The notes: generated by a model from the letters alone, not told the origin. A DNA stretch of 64,000 bases from Polaribacter litorisediminis (GCF_019968605.1 NZ_CP082966.1:4205501-4269500); one strand, 5' to 3'; shown: positions 10,004-19,504, counted from the first letter of the stretch. Made by a program: numbers and translations.

Positions 10004-12184
10004 TTATTTTCTTATTAAACTAAAATATCCTGTTTTTTCTATTAAAAAACCATCAATGTCGGTTAAAGTTGCTTTAAACCAATAACTATTAGAAGGTGCT
10101 GTTTTCCCTTGATAAGTGCCGTCCCATCCTTCACTATTGCCATCAAATTTAAAAAGTAAAATGCCAAATCTATTATAAATCTGAATTTCTGAAGTGGGGT
10201 AGAAGGTAGTATCAAATCCTGATATGTTCCAAAAATCATTCTTGCCATCTTCGTTGGGTGTAAAGAATTTTGGGTATCCTAAAATTGAGAAAACATATTT
10301 TTCTATTCCACATCCGCCTTTATCTCTTATCAATAATGTATGCAATCCTACAGATAAATTTTCAAAAATACCATCATTTTTATAGGTTCCGAATTCATCG
10401 TCTAATGCAAATTCATAATCGCCATTGCCTAAATTAGGATTTACAACTTGAATCAAATTATTTTTAGAATCATCTACAATAATAACATCGTCTTTAGTAA
10501 CGGTAGCTTTTTCAGAGTCTGTAACTAAAATAGGTGTTTCACCGGATAAACAACCCGCCTCAGAAATCGCGCTGACTGAATAATTTCCGGATGAAGTTAT
10601 ATTAATTGTAGGCAAACTTCCAGTAATAACACTACCCTCTTTTTTCCAGATATAGGTATAATTTCCTTGTGGGCCTATGGTTTCTAAGTTTACAGAACCA
10701 ATATCTTCACACAAAATAAAAATTTCTTGTAATAAATCAAATTGAGGAACTGTAGCATCTACTTCTGCTATTATTGCTGTTCTTGTAGAAGACGAACAAT
10801 CAGAAATCATAGCTTCCACAAAGTAACTAGTAGTCTCATTTAATGGTGGAGTTTCAAAAGTTGAACCTTCAAAAATAGGAGTTGTACTTGTTTCCGAATC
10901 GTACCAGAAAATGTTTCCAGCAGAAGCGGTGGCACTTAAAGTTGCGCTGCCAGAACAAATTAAGTCGTCTGTTGTAGTTGTAATTGTTGGTCTTGGAATA
11001 ACTGTTGCCCTTACAGGAGTTCTTTGTGAGCTAACACAACCATTTAGTGAAATTGCGGCATAAAAGGTTGTGTTGGCGTCTAAAATTGGTGTTGTATAAG
11101 AAGTTCCAGAACTTATTTCTATACCACCCGTTGCAACATCAAACCATACAATTTCTCCTTCACTGGGTATTGCTGAGATTGTTACGGAACCAGATTCACA
11201 AACAATTGCATCAGTTGTCTCTGTAATTTGAGGAATATAAATGCTGGTCGTTGCTACGATACTTAATAAAGGGTCTGTTGGTACACCATATTCTACAATG
11301 TATCCTTTTGCTGCATATAAGCCTGTTCCTCCTGTATTTGGTAAATCATTCCATGCGCCTTGAATTCCAATGGAAGGATCTGTAATATGAGCATAATCTT
11401 CTCCAGACCCAAAATCATTAGGCTCGTTATTATTCCAAAAAGCAAAGTTTGGGGTGGTGCCATTTACTTGCCCGTTCCAAAATACTTCCATAGCAGTTCC
11501 GGCTTCTGGTCCTGTTACCCATTTCCAAACCCCTTCTGTTTCTTCATCCGTGCCGCCAATCCAACCAGTACCCGGTGCTTGTTTCCCAGCAAAATCCGCC
11601 TCTTCTTTGCTTGTTAAGGTCGCTAAATATCCAGGCCTACCGTATAACGTTAATTGTTCTGCCGCTATTTTTGCGTTTGACCAACTAATATTAGGAGCAG
11701 AAATAAATTGATAAAAATTATTTGTGGAGGGTAAATAGTTAGACTCATCAATTGACAATGAAAAGGCTTTTTCTTCAATAACGTCTGATACCGTGGTTAT
11801 AAACGTTACATCTCTTACCGCATTTTCGAGATCTGTAAGCAACATTTCGGTGCCACTGCCTATTGAAATTAAAGTTAACTTCCCTTCGTTATCATCCCAA
11901 AGTGCTGAAATATTAGGATGTAATGCTTCATCTAACTCTAATGTATCAAAACCAGATTGATATCCCTCGGATATTTGAATAAAAAATGCCGGGATACTTG
12001 AATCATTGGAGTCCGTAATTGAAAAACTAGGAGCGATTTTTATAGCACTTCCTTGACAATATGGCTGTCTAATGGTAGCTCCTGCATCCAAAACAGCTTG
12101 TGCATGCATATGAATACCCATCAGCAAAAAGAAAAGTATCGAACATTTTATTTTAATTTTCAGAGATTTATCTGTTTTATTCAT
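10004..12184 (-). CDS. T9SS type B surface protein with C-type lectin and Ig-like domains
   Basis: A 726-residue secreted protein. Residues 1-29 are a signal peptide (ending MHAQA). A C-type-lectin-like region lies at about 155-300 (SNAKIAAEQLTLYGRPGYLATL, GWIGGTDEETEG, NEPND), with Ig-like repeats that each contain a Cys and FYAA/FVEA strands between about 320 and 490. The last 90 residues are the gliding-motility-associated CHU_C domain (FTPNEDGKNDFW, IYNRFG, WDG, GYFSLIRK), which directs export by the type IX system and surface attachment. It is a likely adhesin for glycans. A separate OsmC gene is divergent. Confidence 0.88.
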   Translation of the reverse strand: MNKTDKSLKIKIKCSILFFLLMGIHMHAQAVLDAGATIRQPYCQGSAIKIAPSFSITDSNDSSIPAFFIQISEGYQSGFDTLELDEALHPNISALWDDNEGKLTLISIGSGTEMLLTDLENAVRDVTFITTVSDVIEEKAFSLSIDESNYLPSTNNFYQFISAPNISWSNAKIAAEQLTLYGRPGYLATLTSKEEADFAGKQAPGTGWIGGTDEETEGVWKWVTGPEAGTAMEVFWNGQVNGTTPNFAFWNNNEPNDFGSGEDYAHITDPSIGIQGAWNDLPNTGGTGLYAAKGYIVEYGVPTDPLLSIVATTSIYIPQITETTDAIVCESGSVTISAIPSEGEIVWFDVATGGIEISSGTSYTTPILDANTTFYAAISLNGCVSSQRTPVRATVIPRPTITTTTDDLICSGSATLSATASAGNIFWYDSETSTTPIFEGSTFETPPLNETTSYFVEAMISDCSSSTRTAIIAEVDATVPQFDLLQEIFILCEDIGSVNLETIGPQGNYTYIWKKEGSVITGSLPTINITSSGNYSVSAISEAGCLSGETPILVTDSEKATVTKDDVIIVDDSKNNLIQVVNPNLGNGDYEFALDDEFGTYKNDGIFENLSVGLHTLLIRDKGGCGIEKYVFSILGYPKFFTPNEDGKNDFWNISGFDTTFYPTSEIQIYNRFGILLFKFDGNSEGWDGTYQGKTAPSNSYWFKATLTDIDGFLIEKTGYFSLIRK

Positions 12185-12257
12185 GAACCTATACCTGTTT
12201 TCTTATTTTTGTAAGAATGCACAATTTAATACTTCAAATTTTAAATATATATAAATT

Positions 12258-12683
12258 ATGGATAAAAATATGGTTACGACCAAATGGTCTCAAAAATCTC
12301 AATTTGAAACGGATAATCCAAGCGGACATACTTTAACAATGTTCGATAAGTCTCAAGATAATGGTGATGTGGTTGGTTTTGCTCCAAAAGCATTAATGTT
12401 ATCTTCTTTAGCAGGTTGTTCTGGTTTAGATGTTGTTTCTTTATTAGAAAAAATGCGGGCTGAAGTTGCTGATTTTAAGATTGAAGTTACCGCCGAATTA
12501 ACAGACGAACACCCCAAGTTTTATAACAAGGTAAAAGTAGATTATCATTTTACAGACAGTGAGTTACAACCAGAAAAAATTCAAAAAGCTGTAAATTTAT
12601 CAGTGACCAAATACTGTGGAGTCATGGAAATGTTTCGACAATTTGCTACTGTAGAAGTAGAGATTCATTTGCATAATTTATAA
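12258..12683 (+). CDS. OsmC family peroxide reductase
   Basis: A 141-residue OsmC/Ohr-type protein. The two redox-active cysteines are in SLAGCSGLDVVSLLEK and KYCGVMEMF, at the normal places for the family. Such proteins reduce organic hydroperoxides using lipoylated or dihydrolipoamide donors in the cytosol. An in-frame ATG only ten codons later is also possible, but the upstream start leaves a normal N-terminus (MDKNMVTTKW). Confidence 0.85.
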   Translation: MDKNMVTTKWSQKSQFETDNPSGHTLTMFDKSQDNGDVVGFAPKALMLSSLAGCSGLDVVSLLEKMRAEVADFKIEVTAELTDEHPKFYNKVKVDYHFTDSELQPEKIQKAVNLSVTKYCGVMEMFRQFATVEVEIHLHNL

Positions 12684-12747
12684 GAATAGCAAAATAAATG
12701 GTATAAATTAATGAATAGAGTCATTAAAAAAAATTCAGTACAAAGCT

Positions 12748-14433
12748 ATGAGATGGACCATAAAACCACAACCAGACAAGGAAACAATCCTTAAATTAGC
12801 AAAAGATCTTAAAGTTGATACCACAATAGCAACCATTCTTTGTCAAAGAAATATTGAAACCTTTGAGGATGCTAAAAATTACTTTCGTCCCAATCTAAAA
12901 AATATTCATGATCCTTTTTTAATGAAAGATATGGATGTTGCCGTTGCCAGAATTGAAACTGCCATTGCTAACAATGAAAATATTTTAATTTATGGTGATT
13001 ATGATGTAGATGGTACAACTGCCGTTTCTTTAGTTTCTTCTTATTTAAAGACACTGACCCCAAACATTGCTACCTATATTCCTGATAGATATGCAGAAGG
13101 GTATGGTATTTCTTATCTAGGAATTGATTTTGCCGAAGACAATGATTTTTCTTTAATTATTGCGTTAGACTGTGGTATAAAAGCCATTGAAAAAGTGGAG
13201 TACGCCAAAGAGAAAAATATCGACTTTATAATTTGTGATCATCATAAACCTGGCAAAAAAATTCCGAGCGCTGTTGCTGTTTTAAATGCAAAACGAGAAG
13301 ATTGTAACTATCCTTTTGATGAATTGTGCGGCTGTGGTGTTGGGTTTAAGCTCATACAAGCCTTAGGAGTTTCAAGAAATCAAACCATAGAATACTTTAT
13401 GCCTTATTTAGATTTGGTAGCTACTGCAATTGCGGCAGATATTGTACCGATGAACGGCGAAAACAGAACCTTAGCATATTTTGGTTTGCAAGTCATCAAT
13501 CAAAACCCAAGAAACGGCATTAAAGCCATTATTCATCATATTAAAAAAACAATACTTACCATTACGGATGTTGTTTTTATCATTGCGCCCAGAATTAATG
13601 CCGCCGGAAGAATAAAACATGGTAATTACGCAGTTCAACTTTTAACGGAAATGGATTTTGAATCTGCTGTTGAATTTGCTGCCGCCATTGAAATTTTTAA
13701 TGCGGATAGAAAAGATTTAGATAAAAGAATTACAGAGGAAGCTTTAATTCAGATTATTGATAATGAAGAAGAACAGCGTTTTTCATCCGTAGTTTTTCAA
13801 GAAGATTGGCACAAAGGTGTCATCGGAATTGTGGCTTCTCGTTTGATAGAAAAATACTACAGACCTACTTTGGTCTTTACCAAAAGTGGCGATAAATTAG
13901 CCGCTTCTGCCCGCTCGGTCAAAGATTTTGATGTTTATAATGCATTAGAAGCATGTTCCGAATTTATAGAACAATTTGGCGGTCATAAATATGCAGCGGG
14001 TTTAACTTTATTGCCTGAAAACTACGAAAAATTTAAAAACAAGTTTGAAGAAGTTGTAGCGAAAACCATCGATAAAAAATTATTGACACCAGAAATTGCG
14101 ATTGATGCAGAAATTGAACTCTCAGAAATTACACCGAAATTTTTTAGAATACTTCAGCAAATGGCGCCCTTTGGACCTATGAATATGAAACCTACTTTTA
14201 CCTCTATTTGTGTTAGAGACAATGGTTATGGCAAACAAGTAGGAGCGGATAAAACACATTTAAAATTGAATGTTTTTCAAGGTGATAATAAACAGAATTA
14301 CAATGCTATTGGTTTTAATTTGGGGGATAAAATGGCTTTTGTACAAAATGATTTTGATATCGTGTACGCTTTAGATGAAAACGAATGGAATGGACATAAA
14401 TCTGTACAATTGGTTTTAAAGGATTTGAAATAA
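12748..14433 (+). CDS. recJ: Single-stranded-DNA-specific exonuclease RecJ
   Basis: A 561-residue RecJ, the 5'-3' single-strand DNA exonuclease of recombination and mismatch repair. DHH-family motifs follow in order: YGDYDVDGTTA, ALDCGIK, CDHHKPG (the DHH box) and LDLVATAIAADIVP. The DHHA1 domain contains FGGHKYAAGL, and the C-terminal OB fold ends the protein. Length is usual for Bacteroidetes. It is monocistronic and convergent with the helicase gene downstream. Confidence 0.95.
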   Translation: MRWTIKPQPDKETILKLAKDLKVDTTIATILCQRNIETFEDAKNYFRPNLKNIHDPFLMKDMDVAVARIETAIANNENILIYGDYDVDGTTAVSLVSSYLKTLTPNIATYIPDRYAEGYGISYLGIDFAEDNDFSLIIALDCGIKAIEKVEYAKEKNIDFIICDHHKPGKKIPSAVAVLNAKREDCNYPFDELCGCGVGFKLIQALGVSRNQTIEYFMPYLDLVATAIAADIVPMNGENRTLAYFGLQVINQNPRNGIKAIIHHIKKTILTITDVVFIIAPRINAAGRIKHGNYAVQLLTEMDFESAVEFAAAIEIFNADRKDLDKRITEEALIQIIDNEEEQRFSSVVFQEDWHKGVIGIVASRLIEKYYRPTLVFTKSGDKLAASARSVKDFDVYNALEACSEFIEQFGGHKYAAGLTLLPENYEKFKNKFEEVVAKTIDKKLLTPEIAIDAEIELSEITPKFFRILQQMAPFGPMNMKPTFTSICVRDNGYGKQVGADKTHLKLNVFQGDNKQNYNAIGFNLGDKMAFVQNDFDIVYALDENEWNGHKSVQLVLKDLK

Positions 14434-14485
14434 ATCCTTATTTGATTCTATTTTTCAACAAATTTACTAGAGGTCATCACACGCA

Positions 14486-16909
14486 TTATAACTCCATAGA
14501 CATTAAAACCATTTTTAACTCCATATACGAAAAACTAGCATTTACTTTTTCTTTTAAGGCTGTTAAACCTTTTACTTCTCCTGCTTCTTCTATCTCATTA
14601 CGGATTTTTTTATAGCGTTTTAACTCCATTAATTCTAAAACATCTATTTCTCCTAGCGGGATAAAACTGGCCAAATGATTTTCTATAGTTCCGGCTGTTA
14701 GGCTTCTTTCTTTGGCAATTTCTTTAATGGACAAACCCGATTTAAACAACTCAAAACTAATTTGTTTTGTCGATTTTTTATCTTCTTTCTGCTGCTCATT
14801 CAACTTGTTAATGCCGTTTTCTTTGCAGTAACTTTCAATAGCTTCTAAGATTTCTTCTCCGTATTTTTGTACACGAATTTTTCCCATTCCAGAAATTTTC
14901 AACAAAGCAGCTTCAGATCTTGGCAAGTCATCACAGATTGCATACAACGTTTCTTGTGTAAAAATTTGAAAATGAGCAATTCCTAAAGATTTTGAAATAT
15001 CGTCTCTTAATTCCCTTAGTCTTAATGCTAAAATAGGATCTCTTTTAGAGGCAACTTGTTTCTTTTTGGTCGGTTCCATTTTTTGTAAAACCGCTTGGGC
15101 CCTTACATGTAAATAATCTTGTACTTTAAAACCACTTGACATTTTTTGAAGCGCAAATAATTTTTCTTCTAGCTTTTCTTGAAGTGTATCAAATTGTTTT
15201 GAAAAGTCTTTTTTTACGGCTTTATTATCTGTTGAAAATGAAATAGCATTCAAAGGTTTTTCAATGTTATTTTTAGTCTGATTTAGAAAATAAGCAATCG
15301 CTTTTGTAAATCGTTCTTGAATTTGAGAACTTTTTTCTGGCAACACATTCTCCGCTGCGAGTGCATTCAATTGATTTTTAAATCCGTTAGAGACTTTCAT
15401 CAAAGCAACAACACCATCATCTTTTAAGGTTTGCAAATGATCAATAACATCACCTTTTATACTGGTTCTATTTTTATAAAAAATATCAATTAAACGGGTT
15501 GTTGGATATAAGAAAGGTTGATAATCTAACAATTCTGAAATTAAATTTAGTTGAAATTGCTGTTCAGATTGGTTTAAAATTGTTTCATCAGGATGATTCT
15601 CTTCAACACTTTCATTAAAAATACTCACCGTTTTATCATTGATAATGGCATTGCTAGAAATGGGTGTTTTCAAAACCAAACCCTCTAAAGAAGTACATCT
15701 GCTCAGCGCTACATACGTTTGCCCATGCGCAAAAGATGCTTCTGCATCAATTACGGCTCGCTCAAAAGTTAATCCCTGACTTTTATGAATGGTAATTGCC
15801 CAAGCTAATCGTAACGGTATTTGCTTAAAAGAGCCAATAATTTCTTCTTTTAACTCTTTGGTTTCATCATTAATAGAGTAATTAATATTATCCCACATTT
15901 CTTTTTCTGTAACAATTTCATCAACTTCTTCGCCACATTGCACATGCACAGTTTCTTTAGTAATCTTGGTTACAATTCCTATTTTTCCATTAAAATATCT
16001 TTTCTCTTGTGATGAATCATTTTTGATAAACATTACCTGAGCGCCTACTTTAAGTCCTAAGGTTTCATCATTCGGAAAAGCATTTTCGCTGAACTTCCCA
16101 GAAACCTCTGCCTTAAAAAAATAGCTTTTATTTTTGAGTTTATTAAGTTCAGAATTGTTGATTAAATTAGCTCTGTTATTATGCGTTGTTAAGGTAATAT
16201 ACCCCTCTTCTTCGGTTGGCGAAAATGTTGGATTGTAGTTTTTATTTAAAATTTTAGCCGATTCATTAGACAAGGTATTTGTTCTAATTTCATTTAGAAT
16301 TTTAATAAAATCTTCATTTTTCTGACGATAAATATGTTTTAACTCAATAGAAACCACATTTGCTTCTAGATACGCTTTAGAACTAAAAAAGTAAACGGTA
16401 TCATAATGTTGTTGTAGTAAACTCCATTCATTTGGTTTTACAACAGGTGCTAATTGTTGTAAATCGCCAATCATTAAAACTTGTGCGCCACCAAACACTT
16501 TATTTCGGTTTTTATACCGTCTCATTACTTGGTCTATACCATCTAATAAATCAGCACGCACCATAGAAATTTCATCAATAATGACTAAATCTAATGATTT
16601 TATAATATCAATTTTTGTTTTTGAAAAACGACGTTGTGGTTGGTTATTCTGAATCTGATTTGGTAAAATAGGACCAAAAGGCATTTGAAAAAACGAATGA
16701 ATCGTAACTCCTTTTGCATTAATTGCGGCGACACCCGTTGGCGCAACAATAATCATTCTTTTTAAAGATTCTTTTTTAATTTGATGTAAAAAAGTAGTTT
16801 TTCCGGTACCTGCTTTTCCGGTGATAAAAAGATTTCTATCTGTTTTTTCGATAAAGTTTAAGGCGAGTTCTAATTCAGGATTTTTTGACATTCTAGCTTT
16901 TTTAGGCAA
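14486..16909 (-). CDS. PIF1-like helicase with HRDC and C-terminal HTH domains
   Basis: An 807-residue superfamily 1B helicase. Walker A is ITGKAGTGKTTF near residue 30, Walker B is LVIIDEISMV near 110, and the UvrD-like C-terminal motif WAITIHKSQGLTFERAV and the VALSRC motif are intact. A HRDC domain lies at about 640-715 (LRELRDDISKSLGI, LLKISGMGKIRVQKYG). It is followed by a helix-turn-helix (GLSIKEIAKERSLTAGTIE). It is probably a DNA-unwinding enzyme for G-quadruplex or R-loop structures, as for PIF1. The HRDC and HTH tail is the common Bacteroidetes version, not a new fusion. Confidence 0.9.
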   Translation of the reverse strand: MPKKARMSKNPELELALNFIEKTDRNLFITGKAGTGKTTFLHQIKKESLKRMIIVAPTGVAAINAKGVTIHSFFQMPFGPILPNQIQNNQPQRRFSKTKIDIIKSLDLVIIDEISMVRADLLDGIDQVMRRYKNRNKVFGGAQVLMIGDLQQLAPVVKPNEWSLLQQHYDTVYFFSSKAYLEANVVSIELKHIYRQKNEDFIKILNEIRTNTLSNESAKILNKNYNPTFSPTEEEGYITLTTHNNRANLINNSELNKLKNKSYFFKAEVSGKFSENAFPNDETLGLKVGAQVMFIKNDSSQEKRYFNGKIGIVTKITKETVHVQCGEEVDEIVTEKEMWDNINYSINDETKELKEEIIGSFKQIPLRLAWAITIHKSQGLTFERAVIDAEASFAHGQTYVALSRCTSLEGLVLKTPISSNAIINDKTVSIFNESVEENHPDETILNQSEQQFQLNLISELLDYQPFLYPTTRLIDIFYKNRTSIKGDVIDHLQTLKDDGVVALMKVSNGFKNQLNALAAENVLPEKSSQIQERFTKAIAYFLNQTKNNIEKPLNAISFSTDNKAVKKDFSKQFDTLQEKLEEKLFALQKMSSGFKVQDYLHVRAQAVLQKMEPTKKKQVASKRDPILALRLRELRDDISKSLGIAHFQIFTQETLYAICDDLPRSEAALLKISGMGKIRVQKYGEEILEAIESYCKENGINKLNEQQKEDKKSTKQISFELFKSGLSIKEIAKERSLTAGTIENHLASFIPLGEIDVLELMELKRYKKIRNEIEEAGEVKGLTALKEKVNASFSYMELKMVLMSMEL

Positions 16910-16992
16910 GATAAATAATTAAAGAATTTCAAAAAGAAAAAACGTGCTATATTTCTGAAATTTCGTGTTTTTATTTGTGTTTTCTTATGGTA

Positions 16993-17126
16993 TCAAATTA
17001 TAATATACTCCAAAAATAGTGTGTCAAAATAAAATGGATTAATTTCGTTAAGCTTATTTAAAAGTTCTTTTTTCACTACTGTTTCAATTTGCAGAAAATC
17101 CTCATCAATTAAATCTTTAGGTGATG
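16993..17126 (-). pseudogene. Decayed ORF fragment, possibly Mrr-like
   Basis: The 387-base gap here has one readable stretch on the minus strand: 43 open codons ending in a stop, reading IDEDFLQIETVVKKELLNKL followed by NEINPFYFDTLFLEYI. The second part resembles the start of Mrr-type restriction endonuclease domains (LxxLxxxxPxxFExLxxxLL). No start and no catalytic residues remain. The assignment rests on memory of the family and is weak. Confidence 0.25.
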
Positions 17127-17243
17127 TGTTTTTCTAGGAAACATTATGTATAAAAATGAATATAAAAGTTTTATAAATTTAGGAATTTCCATTGGATAGC
17201 ATTTTTTTATTTTTTTAAAGGTAATTATTCAAAAGCAATCCTA

Positions 17244-17272
17244 CAAAAAAATCCCAAGCAAAAGCTCAGGAT
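17244..17272 (-). terminator. Intrinsic terminator of the PEBP gene
   Basis: On the minus strand ATCC-TGAGC-TTTT-GCTTG-GGAT forms an imperfect hairpin followed by seven T. It lies 24 bases after the stop codon of the PEBP gene. Confidence 0.6.
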
Positions 17273-17295
17273 TTTATAACATAGTAAAACAAATC

Positions 17296-17844
17296 TTATT
17301 TCTTATAATATGTTACAATCGTAGATTTTGCTAAGGTATTGTTCCATAAATAATAACCTACAATGGCAGGGTTTGTATTTTCATCTAAACCAAGCTTTTC
17401 AGTTTTTAAGGCATACACTGTAATTTCATATTTATGAAAACCGTGCCCTTTTGGCGGACAAGGACCTCCAAAGCCTTTTGCGCCATAATTAGTAAGACTT
17501 TGTATGGCGTCTTTTGGTGCTAAATTTAAAGTGATATTTCCAGCATTTGTAACCAATTCGTTGATGTTTTTTGGAATATCAAAAACTACCCAATGCCACC
17601 AACCACTTCCTGTGGGCGCATCAGGATCGTACATGGTTACTGCAAAACTTTTAGTTCCTGCTGGTGCATTTGCCCAAGAAAGTTGTGGCGATGTATTATC
17701 GCCTTCACAGCCAAAACCATTAAATTCTTGTATTTTTGTTGCTTGGCCACCTAAATCATTACTTGATAATGTAAATGTTTTTTGACCCCATAAAGTATTT
17801 GAAAATGCTATTAAAAGAATGAATAGTATACTTAATTTTTTCAT
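17296..17844 (-). CDS. Exported YbhB/YbcL-type PEBP protein
   Basis: A 182-residue phosphatidylethanolamine-binding-protein homologue. Residues 1-20 are a signal peptide (cleavage after LWG). The ligand-pocket motifs DPDAPTGSGWWHWVVFDIP and GPCPPKGHGFHKYEITVYAL are both intact. Bacterial members of the YbhB family bind small anionic ligands, and no reaction is established. It should be periplasmic. It is monocistronic with its own terminator. Confidence 0.85.
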   Translation of the reverse strand: MKKLSILFILLIAFSNTLWGQKTFTLSSNDLGGQATKIQEFNGFGCEGDNTSPQLSWANAPAGTKSFAVTMYDPDAPTGSGWWHWVVFDIPKNINELVTNAGNITLNLAPKDAIQSLTNYGAKGFGGPCPPKGHGFHKYEITVYALKTEKLGLDENTNPAIVGYYLWNNTLAKSTIVTYYKK

Positions 17845-18014
17845 GATATATTGATTTAAAATCTATCACAAAATTAAGGATAAAGCTTGTTATATTCAAC
17901 TTTATAAAGTTTTAAAAGCAGTTCTTTTACCAATTTAATTTATGAAGTTGTGTATTATAATCAAATTATTTTTTTGATTCTTTACAATAAAAAGAAATAG
18001 CATAGCCTTCCTTT

Positions 18015-18115
18015 CTATTTCAATTTAAAAAGAAACCATAAACGAATGCTATGCTTTATTTTTCTATGTTCTACAAAGAAAAAAATCATCATTTTATATT
18101 ACAGTAATTTCAAAC
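18015..18115 (+). repeat. Dispersed ~100-bp repeat, copy 1
   Basis: This stretch, from CTATTTCAA to GTAATTTCAAAC, matches 55888-55987 along its length with small indels (shared AAAGAAA, ACGAA, TATGCTTTRTTTTT, TCATTTTA and GTAATTTCAAAC blocks). It lies in the 314-base intergenic stretch ahead of the first RNA unit. No coding potential is seen. Confidence 0.5.
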
Positions 18116-18159
18116 CAGGATTGGTATAAAATACTTTTTTATAAAAAAAATAGTCCAAC

Positions 18160-18202
18160 TGACCTAAGTCACTTCCCAGGCTATAAAGCCCATGTATATT
18201 TG
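18160..18202 (+). promoter_or_regulatory. FNR-like activator site and -7 element of RNA unit 1
   Basis: The palindrome TGACCTAAGTCA occupies 18160-18171 and the -7 element TATATTTG occupies 18195-18202. The palindrome centre is 29.5 bases before the -7 element, placing it near -41 of the expected start at about 18206. This is the class II position for CRP/FNR activators. Confidence 0.7.
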
Positions 18203-18553
18203 TAGTGTAATTAAGAAAACAAGTTCTTTGAAATTATTAAAATATAAATTTTTGGACAGCAATGTTCATTGAATTTTGAAGGGATAAAACTTATTTTAAG
18301 CGGTGCGATATATGTTTCTTTCAATAGAAATATAGAAAGAGCAAGTACTCTTAAACTACATTTTATTTCTTTAAAGCAATCGAAACATTTCGGTGTTTTG
18401 ATTGCTTTTAAAATGATTTTTGTTTGCAGTAATGTAGCAGAAATCTTATGAAGTAATTAGCATTTTTATTTTAAAAGTCCGTTTGTAAAACTCTCTAGAT
18501 ATAGATTTTTTAACTAATTGGTATTGCTAGATAAAATATTATGAACTTCATAG

Positions 18554-18585
18554 AAAACGGAAAGTTAAGGCTTTCCGTTTTTACT
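18554..18585 (+). terminator. First terminator of RNA unit 1
   Basis: AAAACGGAAAG pairs fully with CTTTCCGTTTT around a six-base loop and ends in a T-rich tail. The same hairpin is found at 19263-19294. Confidence 0.8.
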
Positions 18586-18725
18586 TTTTATGAGAACATA
18601 TAGAATTTAAAAAAATATATTACCAGTTATTGTTTCAAATTATTAGAAAATAAAATGATAGATGGTACAAGAGTCAATTGGGGGATTGGATCGGTATGAA
18701 AGGTAACTTTCATATCATTAATAGG

Positions 18726-18755
18726 CTGGAGGTTTTTTATAACCTCCAGTTTTTT
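18726..18755 (+). terminator. Second terminator of RNA unit 1
   Basis: CTGGAGGTT pairs with AACCTCCAG and is followed by a T-run. The counterpart is at 19407-19438. Confidence 0.8.
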
Positions 18756-18864
18756 AATACATAGGCAATATGTCAAGTTTATATTTTTACTTTATAGAAT
18801 CTTCTTTTTTTGTGTCACAAAATGGAAATTAAATAGGGTATTATTTAAAAAAAAACACCCTAAC

Positions 18865-18907
18865 TGACCCAGATCAGTGTCTATGCTTTAAAGCCCATGT
18901 ATATTTG
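18865..18907 (+). promoter_or_regulatory. FNR-like activator site and -7 element of RNA unit 2
   Basis: ACTGACCCAGATCAGT surrounds the palindrome core at 18865-18876, and TATATTTG lies at 18900-18907. The spacing from centre to -7 element is 29.5 bases, the same as in unit 1, although the palindrome halves differ. Confidence 0.7.
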
Positions 18908-19262
18908 TAGTGTAATTAAGAAAGTAAGTTCTTTAAAATTATTAAAATATAGATTTTTGGATAGCGATGTTCAATGAATTTTGGAGTTATAAAACGCATT
19001 TTAAGTGTTGTGATATATATTTTTAGCAATAGGAATATAGAAAGGGCAAGTATTCTTAAACTACATTTTATATCTTCGAAGAAATCGAAACATTTTTGTG
19101 TTTCGATTTCTTTAAAAAAATGATTTCTGTATACAGCAAAGTAGCAGAGGTTTTATGAAGTGATTGGCATATATCTTTTAAAAATCCTTTTGTAAAAAGG
19201 CTCTAGAGATAGAATTTTTTAAATGATTGGTGTTGCTAGATAAAATAATAAGAACTTCATAG

Positions 19263-19294
19263 AAAACGGAAAGTTTAGGCTTTCCGTTTTTACT
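19263..19294 (+). terminator. First terminator of RNA unit 2
   Basis: AAAACGGAAAG/CTTTCCGTTTT hairpin with T-rich tail, identical in stem to that of unit 1. Confidence 0.8.
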
Positions 19295-19406
19295 TTTAAA
19301 AATTTAAAAAATATAATACCAGTAATTTTAAATAATAAATGGTAGAAAAGGCAATAAGAGTCAATTGGGGAATTGAATCTGCATAATTTTTTTTATGCCA
19401 CCAAAA

Positions 19407-19438
19407 AGCTGGAGGTTTTTTATAATCTCCAGCTTTTG
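19407..19438 (+). terminator. Second terminator of RNA unit 2
   Basis: AGCTGGAG pairs with CTCCAGCT and is followed by four T. Confidence 0.75.
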
Positions 19439-19504
19439 TATGTATAAAAGTTACGTTTTTCCAATCATTAAAAATGAACTTCAAGAGTAATACCAATTTA
19501 TCGG

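Larger units (their letters stand above)
18206..18755 (+). ncRNA. Structured non-coding RNA unit, copy 1
   Basis: A transcription unit with promoter, no conserved ORF and two intrinsic terminators, repeated at 18911-19440. The sequence between the copies agrees at about four of five bases by eye. A 15-pair hairpin at 18373-18408 is kept in copy 2 with a C-G pair changed to A-T and a G-U changed to G-C, which is covariation. A second hairpin at 18695-18714 (TATGAAAG/CTTTCATA) is replaced by a different perfect hairpin in copy 2. Terminator 1 (18554-18585) would give an RNA of about 375 nt; reading on to terminator 2 gives about 550 nt. Function is unknown, and I do not recognise it as a named RNA family. 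Confidence 0.6.
18911..19440 (+). ncRNA. Structured non-coding RNA unit, copy 2
   Basis: Tandem sister of the unit at 18206-18755, with the same order: FNR-like site, TATATTTG, conserved body, hairpin at 19079-19112 with compensatory changes, terminator CGGAAAG/CTTTCCG, hairpin GCATAA/TTATGC at 19381-19398, and terminator CTGGAG/CTCCAG. Short ORFs that open in copy 1 are frameshifted or stopped here, so coding is not what is conserved. Stems are kept while their sequences drift, as expected for an RNA under structural selection. Confidence 0.6.

Noticed and set aside
9743..10018. A 91-codon plus-strand ORF opposite the AhpD-like gene
   Set aside because: Antisense to a clear protein family member with an intact CxxC motif; no independent support.
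18269..18451. A 60-codon ORF inside RNA unit 1
   Set aside because: The corresponding frame is broken in the tandem copy at 18911-19440, while RNA stems are kept; coding is not conserved.
19296..19496. A 66-codon minus-strand ORF across the end of RNA unit 2
   Set aside because: It runs antisense through a terminator hairpin and has no counterpart in unit 1.
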